The notes beneath the pieces were generated by a model. The model was given only the letters and a program-made list of their open reading frames with translations, was not told where the DNA came from and made no database searches. A stretch of 45,907 nucleotides of DNA. Origin: an uncultured cyanobacterium. GTDB taxonomy: Bacteria > Cyanobacteriota > Cyanobacteriia > PCC-6307 > Cyanobiaceae. Positions 8,103 through 18,225 of this stretch are shown one piece after another. The position numbers and the translations under genes are program-made. The stretch is from NCBI GenBank assembly GCA_903882285.1, contig CAIRWM010000062.1:1-45907 (forward strand). The letters run 5' to 3'. Position 1 is the stretch's first letter, and every line of letters starts with the position of its first letter.

Positions 8103-8876
8103 ATGGGCTTTTTTGATCGGCTCAGCCGTCTGCTGCGCGCCAACCTCAACGACCTGGTGAGCAAGGCGGAGGATCCGGCCAAGATTCTCGATCAGTCGGT
8201 GGCCGACATGCAGGCCGACCTGGTCAAGCTGCGCCAGGCCGTCGCTACGGCGATCGCCAGCCAGAAGCGCCTGCAGAACCAGGCCGATCAGGCCAGCTCC
8301 CAGGATCGCTTCTGGATGGGCAAGGCCGAGCTGGCCCTCAAGGAAAGCCGCGAGGATCTGGCCCGCGAGGCCCTCACCCGCCGCAAGACCTACTCCGAGA
8401 CCGCCACGGCCCTAAACGCCCAGATCGCCAGCCAGGCCAGCCAGGTCGAGACCCTCAAGAAGAGTCTTACCGCGCTAGAGGGCAAGATCGCTGAAGCCAA
8501 GACCAAAAAAGACATGCTTAAGGCCCGCCACCAGGCGGCCCAGGCTCAGGAGCAACTGCAGAGCGCCGTCAGTGGCCTCGGCACCAACACCTCGATGGCT
8601 GCCTTTGAGCAGATGGAGGAGAAGGTGCTGGCGATGGAGGCCCGCAGCCAGGCGGCCGCCGAGCTGGCCGGTGCCGATCTGGAGAGCCAGTTCGCCGCCC
8701 TGGAGGGCAGCACGGTCGATGAGGAGCTGGCGGCGCTCAAGACCCGCATGGAGGGGGGCTCCAACCCGATCGCCCTGCCGGCGGACAACGGCCCCGTGCC
8801 CCAGCTGGAGCCCGTGCAGGTGGCGGAGGTCGATGCGGAGCTGGAGCAACTGCGTAAGTCGATCGACAAGCTCTGA
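8103..8876 (+). CDS. vipp1: Vipp1 (IM30), PspA-family membrane-remodelling protein
   Basis: Peripheral membrane protein needed for thylakoid biogenesis and membrane repair in cyanobacteria and plastids. It is 257 residues long, mostly coiled coil, opening with the amphipathic helix MGFFDRLSRLLRANLNDLVSKAEDP. The PspA body ends near residue 220. A linker and a short extra helix (VAEVDAELEQLRKSIDKL) follow, and this C-terminal extension separates Vipp1 from PspA proper. ESCRT-III-like ring or rod assembly is known for the family. The thioredoxin gene follows after 80 bases with its own -10-like site. Confidence 0.93.
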   Translation: MGFFDRLSRLLRANLNDLVSKAEDPAKILDQSVADMQADLVKLRQAVATAIASQKRLQNQADQASSQDRFWMGKAELALKESREDLAREALTRRKTYSETATALNAQIASQASQVETLKKSLTALEGKIAEAKTKKDMLKARHQAAQAQEQLQSAVSGLGTNTSMAAFEQMEEKVLAMEARSQAAAELAGADLESQFAALEGSTVDEELAALKTRMEGGSNPIALPADNGPVPQLEPVQVAEVDAELEQLRKSIDKL

Positions 8877-8928
8877 ACCGCTCCGATCGGTTGATCGGCG
8901 CAACGCCCTCCGCAACACCGCAACTCCA

Positions 8929-8934
8929 TACAAT
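8929..8934 (+). promoter_or_regulatory. Candidate -10 element for the thioredoxin gene
   Basis: TACAAT stands out in GC-rich sequence between vipp1 and the thioredoxin gene. A start site about 7 bases downstream would give a leader of roughly 16 bases to TTG 8957, which supports that start over TTG 8891. No clear -35 is visible. Confidence 0.4.
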
Positions 8935-8956
8935 CGGCCCAGCCGAGAGCAGGATT

Positions 8957-9295
8957 TTGTCGAGCGACGTCAACAGCGCCGTACGTGAACTCACCGACTC
9001 CAACTTCGGCCACGAGGTGCTCGAGTCTCCGGGCGCCGTGCTGGTGGATGTCTGGGCGGCCTGGTGCGGTCCATGCCGCCTGATGGCACCCTTGATGGAC
9101 TGGGCGGCGACGGAGTACACCGGCCGCCTCACCGTCGGCAAGCTGGAGGCCGACGGCAATCCCATCAGCCGTGATGCCCAGCGGGTGCAGGGGCTGCCGG
9201 CCCTGATCCTGTTCCGGGGCGGCATCGAGGTGGCGCGTCATGAAGGCGCAATGGCCAGGTCCCAGCTGCAGGCCTTCCTGGATGCCCATCTCTGA
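8957..9295 (+). CDS. Thioredoxin
   Basis: Thiol-disulfide oxidoreductase of 112 residues. The active site is WCGPC (Cys37, Cys40) after VLVDVWAAW. The cis-proline region reads VQGLPALILFRGG, with Ala where classic thioredoxins have Thr after the proline. The start is TTG 8957 (SSDVNSAVRELTDSNFG), because a TACAAT -10-like element at 8929 would put the transcript start just upstream; an earlier TTG at 8891 would precede that site. The end overlaps the aminotransferase start by 14 bases, so both are probably made from one transcript. Confidence 0.9.
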   Translation: MSSDVNSAVRELTDSNFGHEVLESPGAVLVDVWAAWCGPCRLMAPLMDWAATEYTGRLTVGKLEADGNPISRDAQRVQGLPALILFRGGIEVARHEGAMARSQLQAFLDAHL

Positions 9296-10508
9296 ACGTC
9301 TGTCGCACCTGGGCAGCGGCGTGTTCGCCCGCAACGACCAGCGCAAGGTGGCCTACGTCGGCCGCCGGGCTTCCCGGGTCATCGATGCCGAGCTGACGGG
9401 CCGGGTTGACCTGTTGCCGCCCTTGCTCGACCTCTCCCTGGGCTCCACCGATCTGCAGCCCCCCACCGCGGCGATTGAGGCGATCGCAGCGGCTCTGGGC
9501 CGGCCCGAGAGTGCGGGCTACTGCTTGCATGCCGCCACCCTGCCTTTCCGGGAGGCGGTGGCCGCCTGGGCCGCTCGCCGTTTCGGTGCCGCGGTGGATC
9601 CGCAGACGGAGGTGCTGCTACTCGTCGGTTCTCAGGAGGGCACGGCGCACCTGCCGCTGGCGGTGCTGAATCCCGGCGATGCCGCCCTGCTGCTTGATCC
9701 CTACTATCCCTCCCACATGGGGGGTCTGCGCTTGGCCTCGGCCCGGCCGGTGCTGCTGCCGCTTGAGGCTGAGGCCGGCTGGCGGCCCGATTTCGAGCGC
9801 CTCTCCCCCTCGCAGTGGGAGACGCTCAAGCTGATGGTGCTGGGTTTTCCTCACAATCCCACCGCCACTACGGGAGAACAGGCCTGGCTGGATGCCGCTG
9901 TGGCCAAGGCCTGCCAGCACGGGGTGGTGCTTGCCCATGACAATCCCTACGTGGATCTGGCCCTGGAGGGGGAGGCGCCGGCCCTGTTGCGCCATCCCGA
10001 CTGGCGCCGCTGCGGCATCGAGTTCTTCTCCTTTTCCAAGAGCTGGTGCCTCGGCGGCTACCGGCTGGCCTTCGCGATCGGTGCCGAGTGGCTGATTACC
10101 GCCCTGCGCCAGCTCAAGGGAGTGGTGGATTTCAACCAGTCCCTGGCCCTTCAGGCCGGTGCCATCGCGGCGTTGGAGCAGGCGCCGGAATGGCCGCAGC
10201 GGCTGCGGCACGTGTACCGCGAGCGTCGCGACCGCATGGCAGCCGCCCTGGAGGCGGAGGGATGGCCGCTACGCCGTCCCTCGATGGCGCTCTATCTCTG
10301 GCTGCAGCTGCCGCAGGTGGCTCGGCAGAGGGGCATGGATTCGGAGTCCTTTTGCGCCGCCCTGCTGGAGGGCACGGGGGTCTGCCTCACCCCAGGCCAT
10401 GGCTTCGGCCCGGGGGGGGAGGGCTGGCAGCGGCTGGCGCTGGTCCATCCGGTCGAGGATCTGGAGGCGGGGGCGCGCCGCATCGGCGCCTGGTTGCAGC
10501 GGCTGTGA
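9282..10508 (+). CDS. Class I/II pyridoxal-phosphate aminotransferase
   Basis: PLP enzyme of 408 residues. The Schiff-base lysine is Lys253 in EFFSFSKSWCLGGYRLAF. Other fold-type I marks are VLGFPHNPTATTG (substrate/PLP Asn) and LAHDNPYVDLA (PLP Asp-Tyr). It resembles the LL-diaminopimelate or N-succinyl-diaminopimelate aminotransferase group, but the amino-group donor and acceptor cannot be told from sequence alone. ATG 9282 lies within the 3' end of the thioredoxin gene. The stop overlaps the biotin-ligase GTG (GTGA). Confidence 0.88.
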   Translation: MPISERLSHLGSGVFARNDQRKVAYVGRRASRVIDAELTGRVDLLPPLLDLSLGSTDLQPPTAAIEAIAAALGRPESAGYCLHAATLPFREAVAAWAARRFGAAVDPQTEVLLLVGSQEGTAHLPLAVLNPGDAALLLDPYYPSHMGGLRLASARPVLLPLEAEAGWRPDFERLSPSQWETLKLMVLGFPHNPTATTGEQAWLDAAVAKACQHGVVLAHDNPYVDLALEGEAPALLRHPDWRRCGIEFFSFSKSWCLGGYRLAFAIGAEWLITALRQLKGVVDFNQSLALQAGAIAALEQAPEWPQRLRHVYRERRDRMAAALEAEGWPLRRPSMALYLWLQLPQVARQRGMDSESFCAALLEGTGVCLTPGHGFGPGGEGWQRLALVHPVEDLEAGARRIGAWLQRL

Positions 10509-11314
10509 CCAGGCCGCTCTCGGCGGGGGCTCTCGCCGCCGGGCGACGGCGCCTGGGTCCCACCGGTCACGGCCCGGTTGCTCCGCTGGCCTGGCAGTTG
10601 CGGGTCCTGCCGGTGTGCGCCAGCACCGAGCGGCAGCTTGATGCCTGGCTGGATCGTCGCCTGCCCGGCAGGGACAGTCCGGCGCTGCAGGCTCCGATGG
10701 CCGTGCTGGCGGAGCATCAGCGTTTCGCTCAGGGCCAGCAGGGCCGCACCTGGCTGTCGCCGCCCGGGGGGGTGTGGCTGAGTGCAGCCCTGCCCTGGCC
10801 CGCCGATCCGGTGCAGGCGGCCGTCCCCGGCCTGGCGGCGGCCGTGGGGGTGGCACTGCAGCTGGAGGCCCTCGGCCTGCCGGTGCGGATCAAGTGGCCC
10901 AACGACCTGCTGCTGGAACGTCCTGGCCGGCCGCCCGCCAAGCTGGCTGGCCTGCTGCCGCGGCTGCGGCTGCGGGGCGGCCGGATCCGCTGGGCCCGGG
11001 TGGGGCTCGGACTCAACGGCTGCAATCCGGTGCCACCGGTGGGGGTGAATCTGGTGGCGGCCCTAGGCCGGGCCGGGGCCGCGCCCCGCCGCCTGGCGCC
11101 CCGGGTGCTGGCGGGGCTGGAGTGGGCGATGGCGGCCGCCGGCCAGCCCGAGCGGGTGTGGCGTCTGGCGGACCAGCGGCTGTGGCTGCCGCCGCAGCCG
11201 CTGCGGATCCACGGCGAGGACTGGCAGCCCCTGGCCCTGGCCCGCGATGGCGGGCTGCTGCTGGCCAGCGGCGCCCGGCGCCGGGTTCTGCAGCGCAGCT
11301 TCGAGGGGATCTGA
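10505..11314 (+). CDS. birA: Biotin--[acetyl-CoA-carboxylase] ligase
   Basis: Attaches biotin to the carrier domain of acetyl-CoA carboxylase through biotinyl-AMP. The 269 residues are catalytic domain only, with no N-terminal helix-turn-helix, so it is a monofunctional ligase rather than an operon repressor like E. coli BirA. The adenylate loop appears as AQGQQGRTWLSPPGGVWLSAAL, a variant of GRGRxGRxW. KWPNDLLL (130-137) and KLAGLLPRL follow. GTG 10505 overlaps the aminotransferase stop. It is the last gene before a 190-base gap. Confidence 0.88.
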   Translation: MTRPLSAGALAAGRRRLGPTGHGPVAPLAWQLRVLPVCASTERQLDAWLDRRLPGRDSPALQAPMAVLAEHQRFAQGQQGRTWLSPPGGVWLSAALPWPADPVQAAVPGLAAAVGVALQLEALGLPVRIKWPNDLLLERPGRPPAKLAGLLPRLRLRGGRIRWARVGLGLNGCNPVPPVGVNLVAALGRAGAAPRRLAPRVLAGLEWAMAAAGQPERVWRLADQRLWLPPQPLRIHGEDWQPLALARDGGLLLASGARRRVLQRSFEGI

Positions 11315-11381
11315 GCCGGACGCCGGACGCCGGTTGCCGGGCCGGCGCCGGGCGGTGGGGCGTTCGGGCCTCAGGTCCTTA

Positions 11382-11396
11382 AATTGCTACACAATT
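11382..11396. promoter_or_regulatory. AT-rich inverted repeat ahead of the M23 gene
   Basis: AATTG and CAATT flank five bases (CTACA) in an otherwise very GC-rich 190-base gap. It could be an operator or part of the promoter of the M23 peptidase gene. Nothing else supports it. Confidence 0.25.
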
Positions 11397-11431
11397 CCAA
11401 GGGTTGGATTCCACTCACTACACCCAGCCGC

Positions 11432-11479
11432 CCGCGACACCTCCAGTCCGCGACACCTCCACACGGCGACACCGTCGCT
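11432..11479 (+). repeat. Three tandem copies of a 16-base unit in the M23 leader
   Basis: Units start at 11432, 11448 and 11464. The first two share CCGCGACACCTCCA exactly; the third keeps CGACACC and its frame. The block ends 25 bases before the ATG at 11505. A period of 16 is not a multiple of 3, so it is not coding. Confidence 0.7.
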
Positions 11480-11504
11480 CCTTATTCCCTGGTTTTCTCC
11501 GTCC

Positions 11505-12878
11505 ATGGCCGCCAAGACTCTGCACGTTCTTCTGGCCCTGAGCGCCCTTTCGGCGGCTCCTCTTCTCGGCGTGCCGCTGGGACTGGCCCAGAGCGTCGAG
11601 GTCGCCGCCCCAGCCGCACCGGCGTCGGCCGCAGCTCCGGAACCTGCGGCGGTGGTCCCTCCCGAGCCGGGGCCCTCCGCCAGCGAGTCGGTGGCGCCGC
11701 CACCCAGCACTCCGATCGCCGCCCCCCTCACCCCGGCGCCTGCGGCGGCTGAGGCCCCCTGGCGGCCCGGTCCGGAGCAGCGTCAGAACCTGCCCCCCCG
11801 CCGTTTCGATGCCTCGATCGATGCTCTGGTGCGCGATGGGGTGGTTACCCCGGCCGAGCGGGTGAGGGTGCGTGGCGGCATGGTCGCCCCCGGTAGCGCC
11901 CTGCAGCGTCAGGCCTGCACCAGCGGCGCCCTCTCAGCGCAGGAGTGCAGCAGCGGCGTGGTGCTGCGCGGCCGGGGCCGCTCCCCGGAGCTGCTCGCCT
12001 ATCCGGGCGGATCGGCCGCCCCCGGTGCCGATGCTGGCGGCTCGGCCGGGAACTTCGTTGGCGGTTTCAGCACCGATGCCGCCCCGCTGCCGCCGATCTC
12101 GGTGCCGGTCACGGCTCTGCTCTCCGGCGCAGGCGGCAGCTTCCGCCTCACTGATGTCTTCGGCCGCACCCCCCGTCCCGCGGCGATCGGCGGCAATGGC
12201 AACGTCCGGCTGCTCTTTCCGCTGATCGGTTCGGCGATCACCACCAGTGAGTTCGGCTGGCGTCTGCACCCGGTGATGGGCAGCTGGCTGATGCACGCCG
12301 GCAAGGATCTGGCCGCCCCTGAGGGCACCCCTGTGGTCGCTGCTCTCACCGGCCGGGTGGTGATGAGCGGTCTGGCCGGTGGCTACGGCCTGGCGATCGA
12401 GGTTGAACACGACCGACCCCGCCGCCGCACCCTCTACGGCCACCTGTCCGAGCTCTATGTGAAGGAGGGCCAGATGGTGAAGCAGGGCGAGGTGATCGGC
12501 CGGGTTGGCAGCACCGGCCTGAGCACCGGACCGCACCTGCACTTTGAACTGCGCGTCGCCGAAGACGGCGGCTGGGTGGCGGTCGATCCGGGCGACCTGG
12601 ATCCGGGCGGTTCGATGATCGCTGGCCTCCCCGGCCTGGCGGGGGGTGCGGGCTGGAACGGCCAGAACAGCGGCGTGCCCACCGATGCGGTGGCGCTGCT
12701 GATGGGTCAGCTGATCCAGACCCTGGAGCGCCCCCGCTCTCCCCTGCCCCTGCCCACTGCTGGGCAGCTGCCGGCTCGCTTGCCTGCCTCCGGCGCCCTG
12801 CCCGCCCCGGCGCCTTTGCGGGCTGGTACGGCAGCACCGCTCACCCCTACCGAGCGACTCGAGCGCGAGCGTGGCTGA
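11505..12878 (+). CDS. M23-family (LytM-like) peptidoglycan endopeptidase, exported
   Basis: Exported protein of 457 residues. The signal peptide is MAAKTLHVLLALSALSAAPLLG...LAQS. About 60 Ala/Pro-rich residues follow, probably an unstructured linker, then a short helical region (RFDASIDALVRDGVVTPAE) and the C-terminal peptidase. Zinc-site motifs: HPVMGSWLMHAGKD (His255, His264, Asp268) and TGPHLHFEL (344-346 HLH). All four expected ligands and catalytic residues seem present, so it should be active, unlike EnvC/NlpD-type activators. A second Pro/Ala-rich tail ends the protein. Likely role: cell-wall remodelling in the periplasm. Confidence 0.9.
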   Translation: MAAKTLHVLLALSALSAAPLLGVPLGLAQSVEVAAPAAPASAAAPEPAAVVPPEPGPSASESVAPPPSTPIAAPLTPAPAAAEAPWRPGPEQRQNLPPRRFDASIDALVRDGVVTPAERVRVRGGMVAPGSALQRQACTSGALSAQECSSGVVLRGRGRSPELLAYPGGSAAPGADAGGSAGNFVGGFSTDAAPLPPISVPVTALLSGAGGSFRLTDVFGRTPRPAAIGGNGNVRLLFPLIGSAITTSEFGWRLHPVMGSWLMHAGKDLAAPEGTPVVAALTGRVVMSGLAGGYGLAIEVEHDRPRRRTLYGHLSELYVKEGQMVKQGEVIGRVGSTGLSTGPHLHFELRVAEDGGWVAVDPGDLDPGGSMIAGLPGLAGGAGWNGQNSGVPTDAVALLMGQLIQTLERPRSPLPLPTAGQLPARLPASGALPAPAPLRAGTAAPLTPTERLERERG

Positions 12879-12893
12879 GGCTAGTCCTTGGGG

Positions 12894-12917
12894 CTGAGCC
12901 TTGACCACGGGGCTCAG
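12894..12917. terminator. Hairpin between convergent M23 and ABC ATPase genes
   Basis: CTGAGCC (12894-12900) and GGCTCAG (12911-12917) form a perfect 7-bp stem around a 10-base loop in the 55-base gap between two convergent genes. There is no T-run, so it is only a candidate end signal for either strand. Confidence 0.35.
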
Positions 12918-12933
12918 ACGCCGTCCTGAGGCT

Positions 12934-13688
12934 TAGATGTGGCGAATCAAGTCGCCGAGGCCGTCGATGATGTGGCCGTCCTTGAACTGCAGCACGCGCT
13001 GGGCGCGATCGGCCACATCGTGCTCGTGGGTGACCATCAGGATCGTCATGCCCTGGCGATGCAGGTCGTCGAAGAGATCCAGCACCTCCCGGGTCGTGCT
13101 TGAGTCAAGGGCACCGGTGGGTTCGTCGGCCAGCAGCAGGGCGGGCTGGTTGATGATCGCTCGGGCCACAGCCACCCGCTGTTGCTGGCCGCCTGAGAGC
13201 TGGTTCGGGCGGTTGTCGAGTCGTTGGCCCAGGCCCACCCGCTGCAGGGCGGCCACCGCCCGCTCGCGCCTCTGGTGGGCCTGCACGCCGGCATAGATCA
13301 TCGGCAGCATGACGTTCTCGAGGGCGCTGAGCTGGGGCAGCAGGTGGAACTGCTGGAATACGAAGCCCAGGTCGCGGTTGCGCAGGTCGGCCAGCTGGTC
13401 GTCGTCGAGGTGCTCCACCGGGGTGCCATTGAGCCGGTAGGTGCCGGCGCTGGGACGGTCGAGGCAGCCGAGGATGTTCATCGCCGTGCTCTTGCCCGAG
13501 CCCGACGAACCCATCATCGCCAGGTACTCGCCCCGGTTGACGCTGAGGCAGAGGTTGTCGAGGGCCCGCACCTCCGTATCGCCGCTGCCGTAGATCTTGG
13601 TGATGTGATCGAGGGTGGCGACAGGGCTGCCCGGGGGGCTGCTCGGGGCGCTTCGGTGGTTGTCAGCCACGCCGAAGGGGGACGTCAT
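12934..13688 (-). CDS. MacB/LolD/DevA-type ABC transporter ATP-binding protein
   Basis: ATPase subunit of 251 residues. Walker A is GSSGSGKST (60-68), the signature is LSGGQ (164-168), Walker B is LLLADE (184-189), and the H-loop lies in MVTHEHD. The sequence is of the MacB/LolD/DevA class, which drives export or lipoprotein release with an FtsX-like permease. No such permease is next to it here: ndhB lies upstream and the M23 gene converges. In heterocystous cyanobacteria DevA exports glycolipids; here the partner and cargo are unknown. The Ala/Ser/Pro-rich first 20 residues may be non-essential. Confidence 0.88.
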
Positions 13689-13703
13689 CGGGACTTGGTG
13701 CGA

Positions 13704-15341
13704 TCAGCCCAGCGGCAGTCCGCTGGTGCTGGCGATGGCCTGCTGCAGGATCGGTGTGCCGGCCACGGTGGAACTGGCCAACTCAAATAGGGGGCTGGAG
13801 AGGATGCCGCCCACGGCGGTGACGATGACGCAGCCCACCAGGGCGGCGCGCAACGGCTTCATGCCGGCCAGAGACCAGCTGATCTCGGGGTAGCTCTTGA
13901 CCGCATCGGAAGCCTCCTGCGGTTCCTTCACCACCATCATCTTGATGACCGAGATGTAGTAGTAGATCGAGACCACCGAGGTGACGAGGCCCACCACCAC
14001 CAGCAGGTACTGGTGATCGGCCCAACCGGCAAAAAAAAGATAGATCTTGCCGAAGAAACCCAGCATCGGTGGGATGCCACCCAGCGATAGCAAGCAGAGG
14101 CTCAGCCCCAGGGTAATCAAAGGATCCTTCTGGTAGAGGCCGGCGTAGTCGGCGATCCGGTCACTGCCGGTGCGCAGCGAGAAGAGAATGATGCAGGCGA
14201 AGGCTCCGAGATTCATGAACAGATAGGTGGCCATGTAGAGCACCATCGCCGCGAAGCCGTCTTCGGTGCCACAGACCAGGCCGATCATCACGAAGCCGGC
14301 CTGACCGATCGAGCTGTAAGCCAGCATCCGTTTCATGGAGGTCTGGGCCAGCGCCACCACATTGCCCAGCACCATGCTCAGCACCGCCAGCACCGTGAAC
14401 AGGAACTTCCACTGGGTGTCGAAGCTGTCGAAGCAGCCCACCAGGATGCGTAGGGCGAGGGCGAAACCGGCGGCCTTGGAGCCCACCGAGAGGAAGGCCA
14501 CCACGGGGGTTGGGGAGCCCTCATAGACGTCTGGGGTCCACTGGTGGAAGGGAACGGCGGCGATCTTGAAGGCAACGGTGGCCAGCACGAACACCAGGGA
14601 CAGGGCGGCAATGGGAGCGTCGGCGGTGCGCAGGGCCAGTCCCACCGACTCCAGGCTGGTAGCGCCGCCGCTGAGGCCATAGAGCAGCGAGGCTCCATAG
14701 AGGAACACGGCGGCGGCGGCGGACCCCACCAGCAGGTACTTGAGCGCCGCCTCGGAGCTGCGGGCATCCCGCTTCATGTACCCCGAGAGCAGATAACTGG
14801 AGACCGAGAGGGTCTCCAGTGAAATGAAGATGCTGACCAGGTCGGTGGCGCCGCACAGGACCATGGCGCCCAGAGTGGCGGCCAGCAGGATCGCGGCGTA
14901 TTCCCCCACCGGCGTGCCGCTGCGCTCGACATAGCGCCAACTGAGCAGCAGGGAGATCAGGGTGGAGGCGGCCACCACAGCCCGGAAGGCGATGGCCAGG
15001 TTGTCGGCGAGGAAAGCGCCAAGGAAGGAGGGCTCGAGCGATCCGTTCCACTGCAGGGCCAGGAGCAGCAGAGAACTGCCCAGGCCGGCATAACAGATCG
15101 GCGGTACCCAGCGACTGGCGGCTTTTTCGCCGGCCAGGTCGACCACCAGGCAGGCGAGCAGTGCAATCAGCACCGCGGCTTCGGGGGCGATGGCGGCGGC
15201 GTTGAGCTGCAGGTTGAGGCTGCCGGTGCTCAGACCGGAGCCGATCGCGGCCGTGGCGTCGGCGGCTCTGCTGGCGACCAGGGACACGTCAGCCACGGCT
15301 GAAAAGGCTTCTGTGCAGCGGACTGTAGCGGTCGCCGCCAT
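13704..15341 (-). CDS. ndhB: NAD(P)H-quinone oxidoreductase subunit 2 (NdhB)
   Basis: Proton-pumping membrane subunit of the NDH-1 complex, used in respiration, cyclic electron flow and CO2 uptake. It has 545 residues and about 14 membrane helices. Characteristic segments are [66 protein letters not shown] and [20 protein letters not shown], which carry the antiporter-type Glu and Lys residues. The N-terminus is uncertain: ATG 15341 gives a 30-residue Ala/Ser-rich lead, while GTG 15296 or 15287 would start nearer the first helix. Its 5' end faces topA. Confidence 0.96.
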   Translation of the reverse strand: MAATATVRCTEAFSAVADVSLVASRAADATAAIGSGLSTGSLNLQLNAAAIAPEAAVLIALLACLVVDLAGEKAASRWVPPICYAGLGSSLLLLALQWNGSLEPSFLGAFLADNLAIAFRAVVAASTLISLLLSWRYVERSGTPVGEYAAILLAATLGAMVLCGATDLVSIFISLETLSVSSYLLSGYMKRDARSSEAALKYLLVGSAAAAVFLYGASLLYGLSGGATSLESVGLALRTADAPIAALSLVFVLATVAFKIAAVPFHQWTPDVYEGSPTPVVAFLSVGSKAAGFALALRILVGCFDSFDTQWKFLFTVLAVLSMVLGNVVALAQTSMKRMLAYSSIGQAGFVMIGLVCGTEDGFAAMVLYMATYLFMNLGAFACIILFSLRTGSDRIADYAGLYQKDPLITLGLSLCLLSLGGIPPMLGFFGKIYLFFAGWADHQYLLVVVGLVTSVVSIYYYISVIKMMVVKEPQEASDAVKSYPEISWSLAGMKPLRAALVGCVIVTAVGGILSSPLFELASSTVAGTPILQQAIASTSGLPLG

Positions 15342-15447
15342 GGGGCGCCTGACCGCTGCGAGGCCCGTCTCGGGGCCTCATCTCGGCACCATCCTCGTCG
15401 CTCCGGCCGCCGATGCGATAAAGAAGGAAGCGGTTCACCGCCTTCCC

Positions 15448-18225
15448 GTGGCCCACACCCTGGTCATCGTCGAGAGCCCCACCAAGGCCCGGACCATCCG
15501 GGGCTTCCTGCCCAGGGACTTCAAGGTGGAGGCCTCGATGGGGCACGTGCGCGACCTGCCCAACAACGCCAGCGAGATTCCGGCAGCCCACAAGGGCGAG
15601 AAGTGGGCCAATCTCGGCGTCAACACCGCCAACGACTTCGAGCCCCTCTACGTGGTGCCGAAGGACAAGAAGAAGGTGGTCAAGGAACTCAAAGACGCCC
15701 TCAAGGGCGCCGATCAGCTGCTGCTGGCGACGGACGAGGACCGGGAGGGGGAAAGCATCAGCTGGCACCTGCTGCAGCTGCTGCAGCCGAAGGTGCCGGT
15801 GAAGCGGATGGTGTTCCACGAGATCACCAAGGAGGCGATAGGCCGCGCCCTAGAGCAGACCCGTGATCTCGACATGGAGCTGGTTCAAGCCCAGGAGACG
15901 CGACGCATCCTGGATCGCCTGGTGGGCTACACGCTCTCGCCGCTGCTGTGGAAGAAGGTGGCGTGGGGTCTGAGCGCCGGCCGCGTGCAGTCGGTGGCGG
16001 TGCGCCTGCTGGTGCAGCGCGAGCGGGCCCGCCGGGCCTTCCGCAGCGGCAGCTACTGGGATCTCAAGGCCCGGCTGGAACAGGGCGGCACCGGCTTTGA
16101 GGCCAAGCTCAGCCATCTGGGCGGCGTGAAGGTCGCCGGTGGCTCCGATTTCGACGAAAATACCGGCGGCCTCAAGGCCGGCAGCAAGGTGCGCCTACTG
16201 GAGGAGTCTGAGGCGTGCCAGCTGCGCGATGCGGTGCTGGCGGCCCCCTGGCGCGTGGCGGCGGTGGAGGCGAAGCCCACGGTTCGCAAGCCGGTGGCCC
16301 CCTTCACCACGAGCACCCTGCAGCAGGAGGCCAACCGCAAGCTGCGGCTCTCGGCCCGCGAGACGATGCGCACGGCCCAGGGGCTCTACGAGCGGGGCTT
16401 CATCACGTACATGCGCACCGACTCGGTGCACCTCAGCGACCAGGCGATCAGTGCCGCTCGCAGCTGCGTGCAGTCCAAGTACGGCATGGACTACCTCAGC
16501 CCGGGTCCGCGCCAGTTCTCCACCAAGGCCCGCAACGCCCAGGAGGCCCACGAGGCGATCCGGCCAGCCGGGGAGAGCTTCCGCGACCCCGGCAGCACCG
16601 GCCTCGATGGCCGCGATCTGGCGCTCTATGAATTGATCTGGAAGCGCACGGTGGCCTCCCAGATGGCCGACGCCCGGCTCACCATGTTGAGCGTGGATCT
16701 GGAGGTGGATGGCGGCGCGCTGGGGCTGGCCGGTTTCCGGGCCAACGGCAAGCGCATCGACTTCGCCGGCTTCTTCCGCGCCTACGTGGAGGGCAGTGAC
16801 GACCCCGACGCGGCGCTGGAGGGGCAGGAGGTGCTGCTACCGGCGCTGGCGGTGGGCGATGCGCCCTCCTGCCGGGCGGTGGAGGCCCTCGGTCACCAGA
16901 CCCAGCCCCCCGCCCGCTATAGCGAAGCGGCGCTGGTGAAGATGCTGGAGAAGGAGGGCATCGGCCGACCCTCCACCTACGCCTCGATCATCGGCACCAT
17001 CGTGGATCGCGGCTACGCCACGCTCCAGAACAACGCCCTTACCCCGAGCTTCACCGCCTTTGCGGTCACGGCGCTGCTGGAGGAGCACTTCCCCGATCTG
17101 GTCGACACCGGCTTCACGGCCCGGATGGAGAACACCCTTGATGAGATCTCCCACGGTCAGGTGCGCTGGCTCCCCTACCTGGAGGGTTTTTACAAGGGCG
17201 ATCAGGGACTTGAGACCCAGGTTCAGCAGCGCGAGGGCGATATCGATCCCGGAGCCTCGCGCACGGTGGAGCTTGAGGGGCTCCCCTGCGTGGTGCGCAT
17301 CGGCCGCTTCGGCGCCTATCTGGAGACAAAGCGCGTCGCTGACGACGGCAGTGAGGAACTGCTCAAGGCCACCCTCCCCGCCGAGATCACCCCGGGCGAC
17401 CTCGATGCCGAGAAGGCCGAGTTGATCCTTCGCCAGAAGGCGGAGGGTCCCGAATCGTTGGGTGAGGATCCGGAGACAGGAGATGCCATCTATTTGCTGT
17501 TCGGCCAGTACGGGCCCTACCTGCAGCGCGGTCAGGTGAGCGAGGAGACCCCCAAGCCCAAGCGCGCCTCGCTGCCCAAGGGGGTCAAGCCGGAAGAGAT
17601 GAGCCTGGAGGATGCCCTCGGCCTGCTGCGGCTGCCGCGCCTGCTCGGCGAGCACCCCGACGGCGGCAAGGTGCAGGCGGGTCTGGGCCGCTTCGGCCCC
17701 TATGTGGTGCACGACAAGGGCAAGGGGGAGAAGGACTACCGCTCGCTCAAGGCCGAGGACGACGTGCTGGCGATCGGCCTGAGCCGGGCGCTGGAGCTGC
17801 TGGCGATGCCGAAGAAGGGCCGCGGCGGCCGCACGGCGCTCAAGGATCTGGGCATCCCCGCTGGAGGCGATGAAACCATCCAGTTGTTTGATGGTCCCTA
17901 CGGTCTCTATGTGAAGCAGGGCAAGGTCAACGCCTCGCTGTCGGAGGGCACCACGGCCGACACCATCACCCTGGAGCAGGCGGTGGAACTCCTGGTCGCC
18001 AAGGCCAGCAGCGGCAAGGCCAGCAGCGCCAAGGCCAAGGCTCGCAAGCCCGCCGCCACCAAGGCCACGGGCACCCGCAAGGCCACCGGCACAGCCAAGG
18101 CGACGACCCAACCCTCCACCAAATCCCCCGCCAAACCTGCCGCTGCTCGCAAGTCTCCCGCCACCACCAAGACAGGACGGCTGCGCGCCAGTGCCGTGCG
18201 GGTGATCAAGCCGGCGGGCGGTTGA
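15448..18225 (+). CDS. topA: DNA topoisomerase I
   Basis: Type IA topoisomerase of 925 residues that relaxes negative supercoils. Toprim domain: [15 protein letters not shown] and [11 protein letters not shown]. Active-site Tyr321 lies in [39 protein letters not shown] is the usual core. In place of Cys4 zinc fingers it has four C-terminal repeat modules built on [29 protein letters not shown] and [11 protein letters not shown] Lys/Ala/Ser/Thr-rich tail of about 70 residues follows, histone-H1-like in composition. The start is GTG 15448 ([10 protein letters not shown]). Its stop touches the next gene's ATG. Confidence 0.95.
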   Translation: MAHTLVIVESPTKARTIRGFLPRDFKVEASMGHVRDLPNNASEIPAAHKGEKWANLGVNTANDFEPLYVVPKDKKKVVKELKDALKGADQLLLATDEDREGESISWHLLQLLQPKVPVKRMVFHEITKEAIGRALEQTRDLDMELVQAQETRRILDRLVGYTLSPLLWKKVAWGLSAGRVQSVAVRLLVQRERARRAFRSGSYWDLKARLEQGGTGFEAKLSHLGGVKVAGGSDFDENTGGLKAGSKVRLLEESEACQLRDAVLAAPWRVAAVEAKPTVRKPVAPFTTSTLQQEANRKLRLSARETMRTAQGLYERGFITYMRTDSVHLSDQAISAARSCVQSKYGMDYLSPGPRQFSTKARNAQEAHEAIRPAGESFRDPGSTGLDGRDLALYELIWKRTVASQMADARLTMLSVDLEVDGGALGLAGFRANGKRIDFAGFFRAYVEGSDDPDAALEGQEVLLPALAVGDAPSCRAVEALGHQTQPPARYSEAALVKMLEKEGIGRPSTYASIIGTIVDRGYATLQNNALTPSFTAFAVTALLEEHFPDLVDTGFTARMENTLDEISHGQVRWLPYLEGFYKGDQGLETQVQQREGDIDPGASRTVELEGLPCVVRIGRFGAYLETKRVADDGSEELLKATLPAEITPGDLDAEKAELILRQKAEGPESLGEDPETGDAIYLLFGQYGPYLQRGQVSEETPKPKRASLPKGVKPEEMSLEDALGLLRLPRLLGEHPDGGKVQAGLGRFGPYVVHDKGKGEKDYRSLKAEDDVLAIGLSRALELLAMPKKGRGGRTALKDLGIPAGGDETIQLFDGPYGLYVKQGKVNASLSEGTTADTITLEQAVELLVAKASSGKASSAKAKARKPAATKATGTRKATGTAKATTQPSTKSPAKPAAARKSPATTKTGRLRASAVRVIKPAGG

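Noticed and set aside
16837-18111. 424-residue open frame antisense to topA
   Set aside because: Low-complexity Gly/Leu/His-rich text with no motif, opposite a clear topoisomerase; a codon-bias shadow.
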